Shown one piece after another: positions 22,204 to 33,805 of a stretch of DNA of 64,000 bases. The position numbers and the translations under genes were made by a program. Every line of letters starts with the position of its first letter. The stretch's first letter is position 1. Source of the stretch: Marchantia polymorpha subsp. ruderalis (Eukaryota; Streptophyta; Marchantiopsida; Marchantiales; Marchantiaceae); assembly GCA_037833965.1 (NCBI GenBank), contig AP031355.1, positions 21,043,501 through 21,107,500 on the forward strand. Reading direction: 5' to 3'. The notes beneath the pieces are model-generated. The model did not search any database. It saw only the letters and a list, made by a program, of their open reading frames with translations, and was not told the DNA's origin.

Positions 22204-25016
22204 TTGAAATCGGAGAAGAAAAGACTGCGCTCCAGTCTCATTCTCTCATTCTTGATTTTGCGATTTCCATTTTCCAAGATTACGCGCAAGAGCGGAGCGA
22301 CCTGCAGTGAGAGGAGAGAGTGCGGAGACGAGTTGCGCAAGGATCTTGACAGACCTTGGAGAGAAGTGCGAGTAGCGATCGTGAGCGTGAGCGCAGAGAG
22401 AGTGAGCAGTCAGTGCTTGAGCGGCCGACGCGCAGTGGCGATTGTAAGAGAGCGAGCGAAAGGGAGAACTTTTGTGTGTGCAGGAAACGCAATGTCGAAG
22501 GTCCCCCAGCTGCGAGTGTCTCCACTCAGGGTGCCGCAGATCGGTCTACGCGCATTTCAAGATGTGCTGCTGAGGCTGAAGCTCGATTTTCTCCTGTGGG
22601 GGTGGAACTGGACATGTTCGGAGATGGTGCGCGAGTATCTGCAGGAGAGACACAAGCCCTCTCGCGGATTCCGCCCACATCCAGAAAGATGGGACATTTG
22701 CAACTGGGCGCAGGTGTTGGGCAGGTGTGCCGGCGAGGAAGGGGATCTCCTCTTCGAGGCCGATAGCGTGAAGGTGTCCCAGGAGGAAGAAGTCTCCTAC
22801 AATGAGCTCTTCAAAGTTGCCAGGCATCCCAAGAACGGTTTCCGGACACGGGATTACAAAGATTGATTGCGGAGAAATGTCGCGACTGCATTGCTGCAGA
22901 TATTGCAGCCGACCAAGACCGCTTACATGCATGGTTGGCAGGTAGAATTTGTGGAGCTAGTGTTGTCAGGAGCTCCAGTGCATTGGGCACGACTCCTGTG
23001 GAAGGTGACGCGCCAACATGCGCAAGAAGAGAAAGGAGGAACCCTCAATCATCTATCGCCTTACTTGATCGTGTTTTATCGGGCGATGGGATGTTTGACA
23101 AATGCTGAGAAAACACGGTTTCCGCAGCTGACCCGGAACTATCCAGGTAGATATTCGAGGGAGGCCGAAGTAGACACGGATCCGGACGAGGAACCTGCCA
23201 GTACGCCTCCGGCTCCGGCTCCAGCAAGAGCAGCAGAAGAACGTCGAAGTGAGCGCATTCCGCGAAAGCGGAAGTGGGATGAGAGACCTGAGGACAGGCA
23301 GCCGGAAGTGCCAGCTGCGCCGACTCGTGGTCGGCCCACCCCCGAGCCTCACAGTCGACCAAAACAGAGGGCACGCAAAATGCCAACTGGTACTGAGGAG
23401 ACCGGGCGAACTCCGACCCGGCGGAATCTCACACAGGAGGAGATAATCGCGCAGATTCTAGGAAAGACGACAGATACCTCTGCACAGAAGGCACCACGGC
23501 CTTCGGGAGGAGATGGACGGACTGACAGTCGGCCGACTACGAGTCGGACGACTGAAGGCCAACAAGCGGAAGGAAGGCCAACTGAACGGCGCGTTGAACC
23601 GGACCGCAGGCCGGAAGCAGAAGAGAGTTTGGCTGACGAGCCAACAACCCTCAGAGGGTCGTCTTCGGCGGAAGGCACTTCTGGGAAAACGCCACCAGCA
23701 AGCAGGCCAAGTGGGGTCAAGACGCGCAGGGTGTATCCGACTCCCAGTCGGACAACTGCTGGTCGGCCGACTGCGAGTCGGACAACAGAGAGTCGGCCGG
23801 ATTCGCCGACTGCGAGACGGACAGGGCCGGCGACCAGTGTGTGGACGCCTTCGGCGGACGCACCTTCAGCGAAGACACCTTCCGCGCAGATTGCGCCGAA
23901 AGGACAGGCAGCCGAAGCGGGCGGTGCAAAAGTGACAAGAGTCACTGCGGCGTCGACCCCTTCGGAAACCGAAGATCGAGCCGGAACAGGGGCTCAAGCA
24001 GTGGGATCTCCCACCGCCCTGGATATTTTAGCAGGCAGTGGAGCAGCAGTCGCAGCAGAAGCTGCTGCGCGCCACAGTTCCAGGGAGTCGCCAAGGGATT
24101 CGGTGGCGACTGAAATCCTCGAGACTGAGGATGAGACGAGCTCGGAAGAGCAGGAAGCGGATTCGGTGCAGAAAACGCCAACAGGGGTGCTGTGCGAACA
24201 GATAGTACCACTCCTACGATATCTGGATCGCAAGACATCCAAATACGCGAGTGCTTTAAAACCGCAGTCTTATGTGGAGACTATCAGGAGAAGGACGAGG
24301 AGCAAGGTGGCAAGGTGGGCCTCTAGGTGCGGAGTATATGTGGATAGGAACACCGCCCTCCGACAACACATGGCGGTCACACAGAAACTATACCAAGCCT
24401 TGCAGCAGCAGAGGGAGGATGCGGCGACGAAAAGTCAGGCGGATGCCGAGCTAATACGGGCAAAGATCGAGTCGGAATTGCAGGAGGAGCGGAGACAAAA
24501 CCAAGTCCTAGCAGCCGAGCTTGCGCGCCAGACGCGCGCCTTAGAAGAAAGTCAAAGAGCCCACAAGGAGGATGAGGAGTTGTTGCGCAACTTGCAATCC
24601 GAGTGCTCGGATTTGAGAGCACAACGTGCGGAAGCAGAAATGCAGCTAGCAGAGGTGGAGAGCAGCTGCAGGGCGCGAGGAGAGTTGGCGACACAGGTGA
24701 CTCGTTGTCTAAAAGGATACGCCCATTGGGAGGTGGCAGCTCAAGAGAGGATCACACTAAGGGAGTTCGAGCTTCGGGCGGCGGCATTGTGGCGAGGAAA
24801 TTAGAAACTTTCTTGTCAGGTGCGCGCGACACTATGGCGCACTTAGAGTCGGAAGTCACTACAGCGCTCCGACGCCTGGGGTTGCGCAGCCGGTCGGAAG
24901 ACTGGCAAGGTAGAGACAGTGAGCGGAGCAGTCCGGCGCGCAGGAGGCGCAGCACCGGATCAGCCGAGTGCAGTAGAATAGTTTGGTTTCGCGCAGATGC
25001 TGCGAGTAGTAGATAG
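22204..25016 (+). pseudogene. U3-encoded long ORF of GL7 (subfamily A), one stop and one frameshift
   Basis: The frame opens at 22204 (MKSEKKRLRS), meets TGA at 22864-22866 where GL1 has CGA (RDYKD-R-LRRNV), continues to 24804, then shifts after RAAAL because about 22 nt present in GL1 (encoding TEGDSRS...) are missing. The C-terminus is recovered in another frame to a stop at 25014-25016. Domains are as in GL1: LDFLLWGWNWTCSEMVREY, APVHWARLLWKVTRQHA, a long disordered Pro/Ser/Thr middle, acidic ETEDETSSEEQEAD, LLRYLDRKTSKYAS, a coiled coil rich in Glu/Gln/Arg, and RRRRSTGSAECS. Not functional as read. Confidence 0.78.
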
Positions 25017-25048
25017 GATAGCGTAGTGCTAGTTAGGATCTTTGAGGG

Positions 25049-25077
25049 TATAAAGTAGATCAAGGCGTTTTGCCTTG
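25049..25077 (+). promoter_or_regulatory. GL7 LTR TATA box and CAAGGC-type hairpin
   Basis: TATAAAG at 25049-25055 is followed by CAAGGC-GTTTT-GCCTTG at 25061-25077. Confidence 0.6.
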
Positions 25078-26230
25078 GGTCTCTTCCAGTTTCGGAAGTT
25101 TAGATCAGGAACTCACTTTCTTGGCGTGTTTGTGCATTTTGGTCCTGGCACCACGTAGAGAAGCTGCAGCATAGCGAAGTTACCGTATGTTGTAGTTGAA
25201 GGCCTTCGGCTGAATGTTCAGAGCTAGTACCCGGTTAGAGACTTGAGTAGTGCGGATCTGCACCTGCGGGTGATTTCTGATGCTCAGAGCCGGCTGCGAG
25301 TTAGATACTTGAACAGTTTCCCTTACTCCTTCGAGTGACATATCCTGATTGTACTCCTACGGGAAGTTTCCCCTGAATGCCAATGTGAAGTTTTATTACT
25401 TCGTGTAAACCTTGGTTTGTAATTCAGGTTGTGTGTGTGTTACTGGATCGTGTTTCAGTTAAGTTCTCAGTCAGGTCTGCACTCCCTGCGTTTGGTGTGA
25501 TAGTCGAGGGTGACGTCCACGGCGTATGAAGAGGCTTCGTTCCGAAGTGGGAAGTCCAGTCCGGGTACCCTACGCTAGTTCCTGGCGGAAGGGCAGTAAA
25601 AGCCGGAGTGGGAGGCACTACCTGCAGAACCTCTGAGTAACCTTTTGAGACACTTTCCTCCTGAAATCCGAAGCGGAGGTCCTGACCGACCTCCGAGTTG
25701 TGCTTTTTGCCAGTTTCAGGTGTGTGTGTGTGTGTGTTGAGTGACCACGCTGTACCGTGCATCCTCCGAGCATCCTCCGAGTTGAGATCCTCCTCCGAGT
25801 CGAGCCTCCGAGTCGAGCACTGCAGTATTTCTGGGAGTGACAGTCGCCTAGAATTCAAACTCTACAAAAGTCTGTTAAACGTGACACTTTTACTCTGTGT
25901 GTTGCCTCTGTCCCTGTGGGTTCGATCTTTTTACCACCATATTGCAGTTTTAGCCTTTGGTGGGTTATTACAAGAAGTCATAATAAAGCTTTGCTGTTTG
26001 CGCCGCCAATCAAAGGAGAGTTGTAAAGGAAAAAAAACATAGAAGGAGCTTCATACTCAAAATCAGGTTTGTAAGCGTGGAGTATATCGTGTTTGCTCAA
26101 TGTTCTAATTGACTCGAGCAGATGCACATCAAATCAAGTAGCCTGCATGATCTTATGCTAAATTGAAACAAGACTGCTGTAACCATCTCTAGTTAGTTAG
26201 AACTAAAGTAGAGGTTACTCTAAATATTGA

Positions 26231-26585
26231 TGTAGATACTTTAGTGTGCACTAGTCATAGCTGCCACGTCAGCGATCCGCGCATTTGGTAGGTGCAGAGT
26301 GGATATGTTAGTTGACAGTGCCACGTCAGCAATCTGTGTGCTTGTAGGTAAGGATTGAGTGTGTTAGTTGGGTGCGCCACGTCAGCGATCCGTGTGCTTG
26401 TTAGGGTTATCCGCCACGTCATCCATCTAGTAGGATTGGGATGGATGGTGGGGATTAGATCTTATCTCCTTGTACTTGTTGGTGAGAGCTATATAAGAGA
26501 GAGGAGAACCATTGTTGGTATCTCTCATCTTCAGAGTTTACGTTTCTATCTTCGAGTGAGCTTCTCTCTAAACCCTAGTGTTACA
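26231..26585 (+). mobile_element. 355-bp LTR of a second gypsy-like retrotransposon
   Basis: Begins TGTAGATACT and ends AGTGTTACA, immediately before a tRNA-Met-type primer-binding site. It contains a U3 repeat array (26263-26425), a TATA box CTATATAAG at 26489-26497 and a short R-U5. Only one LTR is visible and the rest of the element is broken by GL8 at 28860, so the 5' boundary is judged only from the TG...CA ends. Confidence 0.65.
26263..26425 (+). promoter_or_regulatory. Tandem ACGT-core motifs in the U3 of the second retrotransposon
   Basis: GCCACGTCAGC or a one-to-two-base variant starts at 26263, 26320, 26376 and 26413. The first three lie in ~57-bp direct repeats that also share GTGTTAGTTG-like sequence. 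CCACGTCA resembles plant bZIP sites (ABRE/as-1-like ACGT cores). The array is 70-230 bp upstream of the TATA box, where an enhancer is expected. Confidence 0.55.
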
Positions 26586-26586
26586 A

Positions 26587-26602
26587 TGGTATCAAAGCGA
26601 CC
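26587..26602 (+). other. Primer-binding site, initiator tRNA-Met type
   Basis: TGGTATCAAAGCGACC directly after the LTR matches the canonical plant TGGTATCAGAGC start with one change in the first twelve bases. Confidence 0.7.
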
Positions 26603-27199
26603 TTGCTCTTTCCTTGAGTGTGGATTACCCCTCATGGAATAGCAAGTGAGTGATGATGGAATGTAGTCTTGAGAGTGTATAGAGGCTGGCAGAGGTCATT
26701 CATCTGCATGTAGAGAGAGGTGGAAGGGGGAAATTGTGGTTTTGCAGATATGGACGTGATTAACAAGAATCCAGTACCGCACTGGCCAATTCCTAACCTA
26801 TTCGATATTCACCTTGGTTGCATGGAGAAACATCATTTTCGGATGTACCTTGTGGCTTGTTCGGGTGCAGATTTTATGACTAGAGTGATGGAATCGAGAG
26901 TGCCACTGATTCTTCCAATAGTTACTTATGGAGAGACTTAGGATTGTACTATATACATTCTATACTGAAGGTTTCATGGATTTGAATCGCGAACCACTTG
27001 TCCCGGTTCGATTCAGCACTTATGTAGAGATTAGAACAGTATATAGACAGAAGAGGATATGGAGAGATTTTCTTGTGAGGAATTATGGAGAGGAGTACTA
27101 TAGAGCTGTGATAGAATCACCTGCACCTTTTGTGACTCCTTTGTTGAGAGGTCACATAGTGATTATACTCACTTTGTATTAGAGGGAGTGTGAGAAAGC
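26603..27199 (+). other. Leader of the second retrotransposon, no certain gene
   Basis: Short open frames (26720-26941 and 26928-27182) encode no recognisable domain. Position between primer-binding site and gag suggests an untranslated or decayed leader. Confidence 0.4.
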
Positions 27200-28361
27200 A
27201 TGAGGACATCAATTGATATGGGTGAGGTTCTCAATGCAATCATGGCGGAAATGAAGGAGTTGAGAAAAGCGATAGTAGATGGGCATACCAAGCAACAAGC
27301 CATGGAAGATAAAATCTTCGCATTGGAGAGTGAGAAAGTAGAGAGAGAGAGTTGGAGAGATGGAAGTTGAACCTCAAGTTCAAGCTTCCCAAGTTCAGCC
27401 AGAACCAACTCCCATTGATGCAGCAGAGGCAAATAGGAGGCGACTTCAAGAGATTGAAGATCAAGCAAATCTTTTGCTTCGAATGGAAAAATCTTGTAAG
27501 GTGTAAGCTTACAAAGGGAGTAGAGCAATGGGAGTGTTAGAGGGATGGATTATGAGGATGAATATTCATTTATCCCATTTTCATGTTTCTGATTATATTG
27601 CAGGAATGTTCATGAGATCTTATCTTACGGATAAGGCTCTCACATGGTACACAACATGGGAGAGAATGCTTTCAAAACGAGGTGCTACCATTTCGTGGAG
27701 TGGAATGCAGGAAGGACTTTTGCAAAATTTTCAAGCGGTGGATTCTCTTCAAACTGCAAGAATGAAGTTGTGGGATCTGAAGCAGAAAGGAGGTATTCAT
27801 GAGTACATTGAAGAATTTCATGATCTTCAAGTATCTATCATGGATATGAGTGGAGTTGAAGCCTTGGACGTGTTCAAACGAGGCTTGAAGGATCGAATTC
27901 GAAAGGACGTGATGGTAAGCAATCCATCTACTGTGAATGAAGCAATCGCAATTGCTCAACGAATTTTGGGTGCCTTTGGTGTCACACACGGTGAACCAGT
28001 AAGCAATCTTCGAGATCCATCTGGTCCAACACCGATGGAGTTGGAAAACCTTCGACGTAGAGAAGGTTTTGCACCAACAAGAGAACCACCACCAAGATTT
28101 GGAGGTGAGATTCGGCGACCAGGAGTTCCAAATTTGCAAGAAGGTTATGCAAATAACGGAATGGTTCGAGGAGGAGTTGGAGTTCGTGACAATCGTCAAT
28201 GCTATGCATGTGGAGGAATGGGTCACATTGCCAAGTTTTGTCGAGTTCGGCCGACACAACAAGGAGGACGGCCCATGCAGCGACGATCATTCAACAATAT
28301 GGAGGGGATAGATTATGAAGAGATGGAGGAAGCAATTTCGGGAAATGAAGATCACCAGTAA
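27200..28361 (+). pseudogene. gag: Gag of the second gypsy-like element, frameshift and stop
   Basis: An initial segment from ATG 27200 (GEVLNAIMAEMKELRKAIVD) ends at a frame change in the GAGAGAGAG run near 27340. The frame continues from 27360, meets a TAA near 27504, then is open from 27528 to 28361. The core has AGMFMRSYLTDKALTWYTTW and LWDLKQKGGIHEYIEEFHDL, typical of plant Ty3/gypsy Gag, and one CCHC knuckle CYACGGMGHIAKFC near 28200-28241. Gag would package element RNA; this copy is broken. Confidence 0.75.
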
Positions 28362-28363
28362 TC

Positions 28364-28798
28364 TTGCCTCGCGACCTTACTGGTTCTACAAAGCGAAGAA
28401 AAGGCGAGGTTGGAAGAAGGCAATGGTTGGGAACTCATGGAAGGAGTAAGAAGCAAGCTCAACTCATTGTCACTGATGGTTTCATGGAAGGACACAAGGT
28501 GAGAGTTTTAATTGATCCTGGAGCAACTGAGAATTTTCTATCAAGGAGTGTTGCTATGAAGTTAGGTTTGATGTTGATGAAGTACTTGAGTGAAGAAGTT
28601 GAATTGCCAAACGGGCAAACTGAAGTGATAGAAACACTACCACGGAGTGTAGAATTATCCATAGGTAGATACAAGGAGAGCATTGAATGGAGAGTAATTT
28701 GTTTAGCTCGATATGATGTCATCCTTGGAATGCCATGGATGGAGCAATATAATCCGAAGGTAGATTGGAGAAGAAAAGTGATTACAAGTAGGGGATGA
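28364..28798 (+). pseudogene. Retropepsin-like protease fragment, altered active site
   Basis: In a different frame from gag, the 144-residue ORF has VRVLIDPGATENFLSRSVAM, VELSIGRYKE and DVILGMPWMEQYNP, the arrangement of plant gypsy aspartic proteases. The catalytic triplet is D-P-G where families have D-S/T-G, a change expected to harm catalysis. The frame closes at 28798 and GL8 begins 61 bp later; reverse transcriptase is not seen. Confidence 0.7.
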
Positions 28799-28859
28799 AA
28801 GATCTATGGAGATAGAATTAGATCTCAGAATAGGAATTTACCCCTCTTTGTGATGAGTA

Positions 28860-31800
28860 TGTGGTACCCCACTTTTGGCAATTTTGAGGAAATTAAAACA
28901 TTTTTGGAAAATTGTACCCTGGCAGCATTGTAAATAGCCTTCGGTACATCAAAACGTAGTGAATCCGGAAGATCGCGGGGATTCGCGAGGGATCTTGTAG
29001 AATCTAGGATTTGGGGTGCAGCAGTAAGGACAGGCACCACCCTCCCTGCGAGCTCTGCAGTTAGGATCCCTGCGACGCAAGGCGCAAAACCCGCCTTCGG
29101 AGGTTGCGTCCGCGGCGGTAGGGAAATCCTCCATAATTAGGTCAACCCTCGTGCGCCTTGACCGAGTTAGGGTCTCGTTGGAAAGAGCTCGACGCACCGA
29201 TTCCAACGAGTCCAAGAACGCTGGGAACGGATGAGGACTTAGGGAGTTATCACTATTGGAAGATACGGAGACGGTCGCCTTCGGCGGAAGGAGTCCGCCA
29301 CCGGCGGGAATTCCGCCTACGCGGAAGGGGGAATCAAGTTTTGTCCTATGCGCGGACGAAGGCGTTCGCCTGTGCACAGGCGAAGTAGGGTTTGGGGAGG
29401 CGCGAAGTCCGCCTACGCACAGGCGTTCGCCTGTGCACAGGCGCTTCGGCGTCGGCGGAAAATCCGCCTTGGGCCCTAGAAATGCGCCTTGTGAGGTAGA
29501 AAGTGTACGGCGCCTTCTGCGCCAGCGCGGCGCCGCGGACGAGCAAGGAGCCGCCAGAGTAATCAAATCCGTACGGACCATGCGGACGGGAAGGGTGGAT
29601 GCGCTCTGGGACGGACGGAGTGCGGCGGCGGAAGCGCCGACGAAGAGACAAGGAACGGACAGACTTGACGGAGACGGCTGACCACGGTCAACGCCTTCCG
29701 CGCCAGCGCGACGCCGCGCACGGAATTCGCCTGCGCACAGGCGAGCGCCTGTGCACAGGAGAATGAAGTTCCGCGCCGGCGGAGAATCCGCCGAGGAGTC
29801 CGCCTGCGCACAGGCAGGAGTTGAACTTTTGTCCGACATGCGGACACACGCGTCGAGGCAGAAGGGGATTGGCCGAGGGGCGGCACGAACAAGTGTACCG
29901 CGCAAGGCGGAAAACTCGCCTTCGGCACTACGCTCCCATGTCCGCGGGGTAATACGCTCGCGGAGTTCAAATCCGCCAATTCGAGCGTGAGAGTTTAATC
30001 GGCGACGGCGGAGCGTGAAGCCGCGCGTGAGAGCGGAGACCGTTCCAGCGTAGAGCCGGCGCGGCCATCAAGTGAGACGTCCTCCACGAGCAAGAGCCGA
30101 CCATGACCTTCGACCGGGCGGCGGAGAGCGTCCCATTCTTGAATTCGCGATTCCAATCTCTTGTGCGCGCTGCGCGCATCCATCTGCTGGCTGCCAAACA
30201 TTCTCGACGTCGCCGCACAGGGGATTTCTTGGTGATTGAGGGAGAAGTGAGTGCGCGGGATTTGGAATTGAGGGCGATTAGAGTTTGCCGAGAGAGAGAG
30301 GAGCTCGGGCGGTGCGGAAGAAGAATGAGCGGGCGAGCGAACTCCAGGAACGCAATGACGAGACCGGGCAGATTGCGGATGGTGCCACTTCGCCTACCAC
30401 AGAACGGGCTGCGCGCTTTCGAGGAGCGCTTAATAGCAAGAAAGCTCGATTTCCTGCTATGGGGATGGAACTACATCTGTGCGAATATGGTGCGCGAGTG
30501 GCTAGAGCCACAGGGACCACCCTCGCGCGGATTGTGTCCGCATGTTGATCGGTGGACAGTCCAAGATTGGGCGCAGGCATTGGGAAGATGTGCCGGCATG
30601 CCAGGACATCTCCTTTTCGACAGTGAGAGCATCAAGGTGACCAAGCAGGAAGAGGCGCAATTTGTGGAGCTGTTCAAGACCGGGAGGTCTACCAAGAATG
30701 GGTACAGGACCCGTGATTACAAGGATCGATTTCGCCGGACTTTGTCCGCGGCGCTGATGCAATTACTGCAGCCACACCGCGCCTGCTACATCACATTGTG
30801 GCAGGTCTCTTTTGTGGAGTGCGTCATCGAGGGAACTCCAATTCACTGGGCGAGCATCCTGCACAGGGTGATGCGACAGCACGCTTTTGAGGAGAAAGGG
30901 GGAACTCTAAACCATCTCTCTCCTTTCCTCATCAATTTTTATCGACAGCGGAATTGTTTGACAGCGGCGGAGCTTGAGCATTTTCCGCCGTTGTCCGTCG
31001 ACCATCCCGGGAAGTATGTGCGGGAGAATGAGGTCGACACTGATGCAGAGGAGTCACCGACTTCTACCCCATCAAGGCGGAGGGACGAAGGGAGAAACAC
31101 TCCTGCAGCACGAGTGCCGCGGAAGCGGCGATGGAGAGAAGAGTCCGAAGAGGAGCAGCATCAAGAACCCTCTGCTCCCATTCGACCGCGGCCGTTGTAC
31201 GAGTCATACAGCCGGCCGAAGCAGAAGGCACGCAGACTGGTGTTACCAACCAACAGTGCGGACACGGCGACGATTGCGACGGAGAAAGGAAGTACGTCGC
31301 CAGAGGAGCATGAGGAAGCGCGGACGACCGCAGGATCAACGGACCACGCTGCAGCCTCGACGGGCGAGAGGCCGCCTACGGGCCAAGGGCCTCCGGATTT
31401 ACCACGTGCGTTGCGGACAGATGTTCCGTTTGCGCACAGACGAGACTCCGCGGACGGACGAGCCTCCGCGGACAGGCGATCACAAGTGGACGTAGATCTA
31501 CGCTTACGCGTGGGAAGGAGCAGTCCGCCTGTGCACAGGCGCTCGCCTGTGCACAGGTCACCTCCACACGTGCCGCCTGTGCACAGGCAGGAATCACCCC
31601 CGTTCCAACGTAGGAAGGGGAAGGAGCCGGCGGAAGAGCCGCCTACGAGACACCGGCCCTCGGGGCCAGACCCTCCGGCGCACTACGCGCCGCAATTTGC
31701 GCCTTCGGCGCCAGGGCCTTCGAGCCGCGGAGATACGAGCAGGGAGTGTACGGAGACCACACTATCGGCGGGTAATCCGCCGGCAGATGCGCCTTCGGCG

Positions 31801-32800
31801 GTAGGGCCTCAGGGCCAAGGGACATCGGGCGAGCGGCCCCCGGCCATGTCGCCTTTGGCGGTGGACGTCCGCGGCGCTACGCCTGCGGCGGACAAGGCGC
31901 CGGCATTTGCGCCTGCGCACAGGCCAAGCACAGCCCCCACAGACCGATCAAGGGAGCAGCAACAGACGGAGGAGCGGAGTGACTGTCCGCGGGATGAAAT
32001 TTTGATGCGCGATGCGCAATCAAACCCCGCGCAGCCACCCTCCGCTCGATCGCCTTCGGCGGCGGGCGTCGGCGGCAGAGAGGACACGGTAGACGACCAA
32101 CAAGCGAGCGGCGGGGATGCCGCACGGGCACATTCGCCTACCGCCTTAGACATTTTGGCGAAGAGCAGCGAGGCTGCAGCCGTTCCTTCGCAGGCAGCAC
32201 ACGTCGACGACGTGCAGCCCCACTCGGGTCAGTCGCCGACGCAATCAATGGCGACTGAAATTCTCCACTCGGATGATGACGACGGAGGCTCCACCGAAGA
32301 AATGTCAGGAGCAGAGGACACCGAGGAGGAGGAGGAGGAAATTGTTGGAGCGCCGGCGGCGGCGCTCTCTGAGCAGGTGATTCCGTTGCTGAGGTACTTG
32401 GATCGCAAGGTCGATAAATACGCCGACCCACTTCAGCCGGGATCTTACATCGAATTAGTGCGCAGGCGGACTCGCACTAAAGTCCACACCAGCAAGCTAT
32501 TAGCTAGAGTGGACCAGGAGTCGAGGGAATTGAAGGAGAAGCATGCATGCTTGTGGGGTCAGTATAAACTTAATCAGAAATTCTACAAGTACTCCGAGAA
32601 GGTGAGGGATGAGAAACTGGACGAGCTCACCAAGGAGCAGGTGAAGGTCAAGGAAGCACTAATTTCTGAGCAGGCCCAGAATCGGATTTTGTCAGAGGAG
32701 CTCGTGCGACAGACGCGGTTGTTGGAACAATGTCAGCTCGCACGGCAGGCGGATGAGGAGTTAATCCGCAGGTTACAGTCAGAGTGTGGCGAATTGAGAG
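28860..32800 (+). mobile_element. GL8 giant LTR, right part lost
   Basis: Starts TGTGGTACCCCAC at 28860, next to GAGTA. It holds a palindrome-rich leader with U3 modules and the subfamily B ORF, then stops inside the coiled-coil coding region where GL9 begins at 32801. R-U5 and the right terminus are missing, so no target duplication can be scored. Confidence 0.8.
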
Positions 32801-32805
32801 TGTAA
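30103..32805 (+). pseudogene. U3-encoded long ORF of GL8 (subfamily B), open but 3'-truncated
   Basis: A single uninterrupted frame starts at MTFDRAAESV and covers the basic N-terminus, the conserved domain (LDFLLWGWNYICANMVREW; GTPIHWASILHRVMRQHAFE; LSPFLINFYRQRNCL), the Pro/Ser/Ala-rich middle with PPVHRRSPVHR and PSA repeats, the acidic run, LLRYLDRKVDKYADPL and most of the coiled coil. It ends after ECGELR, where GL9 sequence supplies a TAA. Relative to GL5, about 140 C-terminal residues are missing. This is the longest unbroken copy in one piece (900 codons). Function unknown. Confidence 0.8.
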
Positions 32806-33740
32806 TAACCCACTAAAGGCTAAAACTGCAATATAGTGGTAGAAAGGTCGAACCCACAGGGACAGAGGAACACACAGGGTACAAAGTGTCACGTTTAACA
32901 GACTATTGATGAGTTTGAATTCTCAGGCGACTGTCACTCCCAGAAATACTGCAAGTGTCCACTCGGAGCGCACTCGGAGGTCGCACAGTGCAGCGTAACA
33001 CACACACACACACCTGAAACTACAGAAACACAACCCAGAGATCCGTTAGGACCTCTACTTCAAGATTTCAGGGGGAAAGTCTCTCAAGAGTACACTCGGC
33101 AAAGCTGCGGGCAGTGACTTCCAACTCCGGCTTTTACAACACTTCCACTAGCTTGCTGCTAGTGTAGGAAACCCGGTTTGGACTGCCTACTTCGGATCGA
33201 AGTCACTCATACGCGGTGAACAACACTCTCAACTCACAAAACGCGCAGAGAACACAGGTCCGCACTGAAGGACTCACGGAGAAACATTCCAGTAACACAA
33301 CAACAGTCTATTGAAGAGTTTGAATTCTCAGGCACTTGTCATTCCCAGAAATACTACAGGGGTTACCCTCAAGGCACCTGCTGCAGCGTAACCTGAATTT
33401 ACAACCAAGGCTTACACGAAGTAGCAAAACTTCACTTTGGCATTCAGGGGAAAAATCCCAAGGGAGTACAATCAGAAAGGAACACTCGAAGGTGTAGGGG
33501 CGAAACTGTTCAAGTATCTAACTAGTCACTGGCTCTGAGCATCGGCAGTCACCCGCAGGTACAGATCCGAACTACTCAAGTCTCTAACCAATGTACTAGC
33601 TCTGAACATTCGGCCGAAGGCCTTCAGCTACAAAATGCGGAACGCTAAGTTGTAACTCCTCGTGCGTGGTGACAGAACTCAAGGACACAAACACGCAAAG
33701 GAAATGGGTTCCTGATCTGCACTTCTGATGGGAAAGAACC

Positions 33741-33769
33741 CCAGGCAAAACGCCTGGAACTATTTTATA
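33741..33769 (-). promoter_or_regulatory. GL9 LTR TATA box and CCAGGC-type hairpin
   Basis: Minus-strand TATAAAA (33763-33769) is followed by CCAGGC-GTTTT-GCCTGG (33741-33757). Confidence 0.6.
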
Positions 33770-33805
33770 CCTTCTAAGTCCTACCTAGCACTACACTGCA
33801 CTACG

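Larger units (their letters stand above)
21132..25972 (+). mobile_element. GL7 solo giant LTR (4841 bp), ORF-bearing
   Basis: TGTGGTAACACAC to GGTGGGTTATTACA with the exact duplication AGAAG (21127-21131 and 25973-25977). It has the same layout and variant termini as the GL1 LTR: a 1.07-kb leader, the subfamily A ORF, TATA box, hairpin and R-U5 with a TG microsatellite. It is uninterrupted, so it is the best template for the ~4.85-kb LTR class. Confidence 0.92.

Noticed and set aside
26355..26642. ORF of 95 codons across the short LTR
   Set aside because: It overlaps U3 repeats, the TATA box and the primer-binding site and has no domain.
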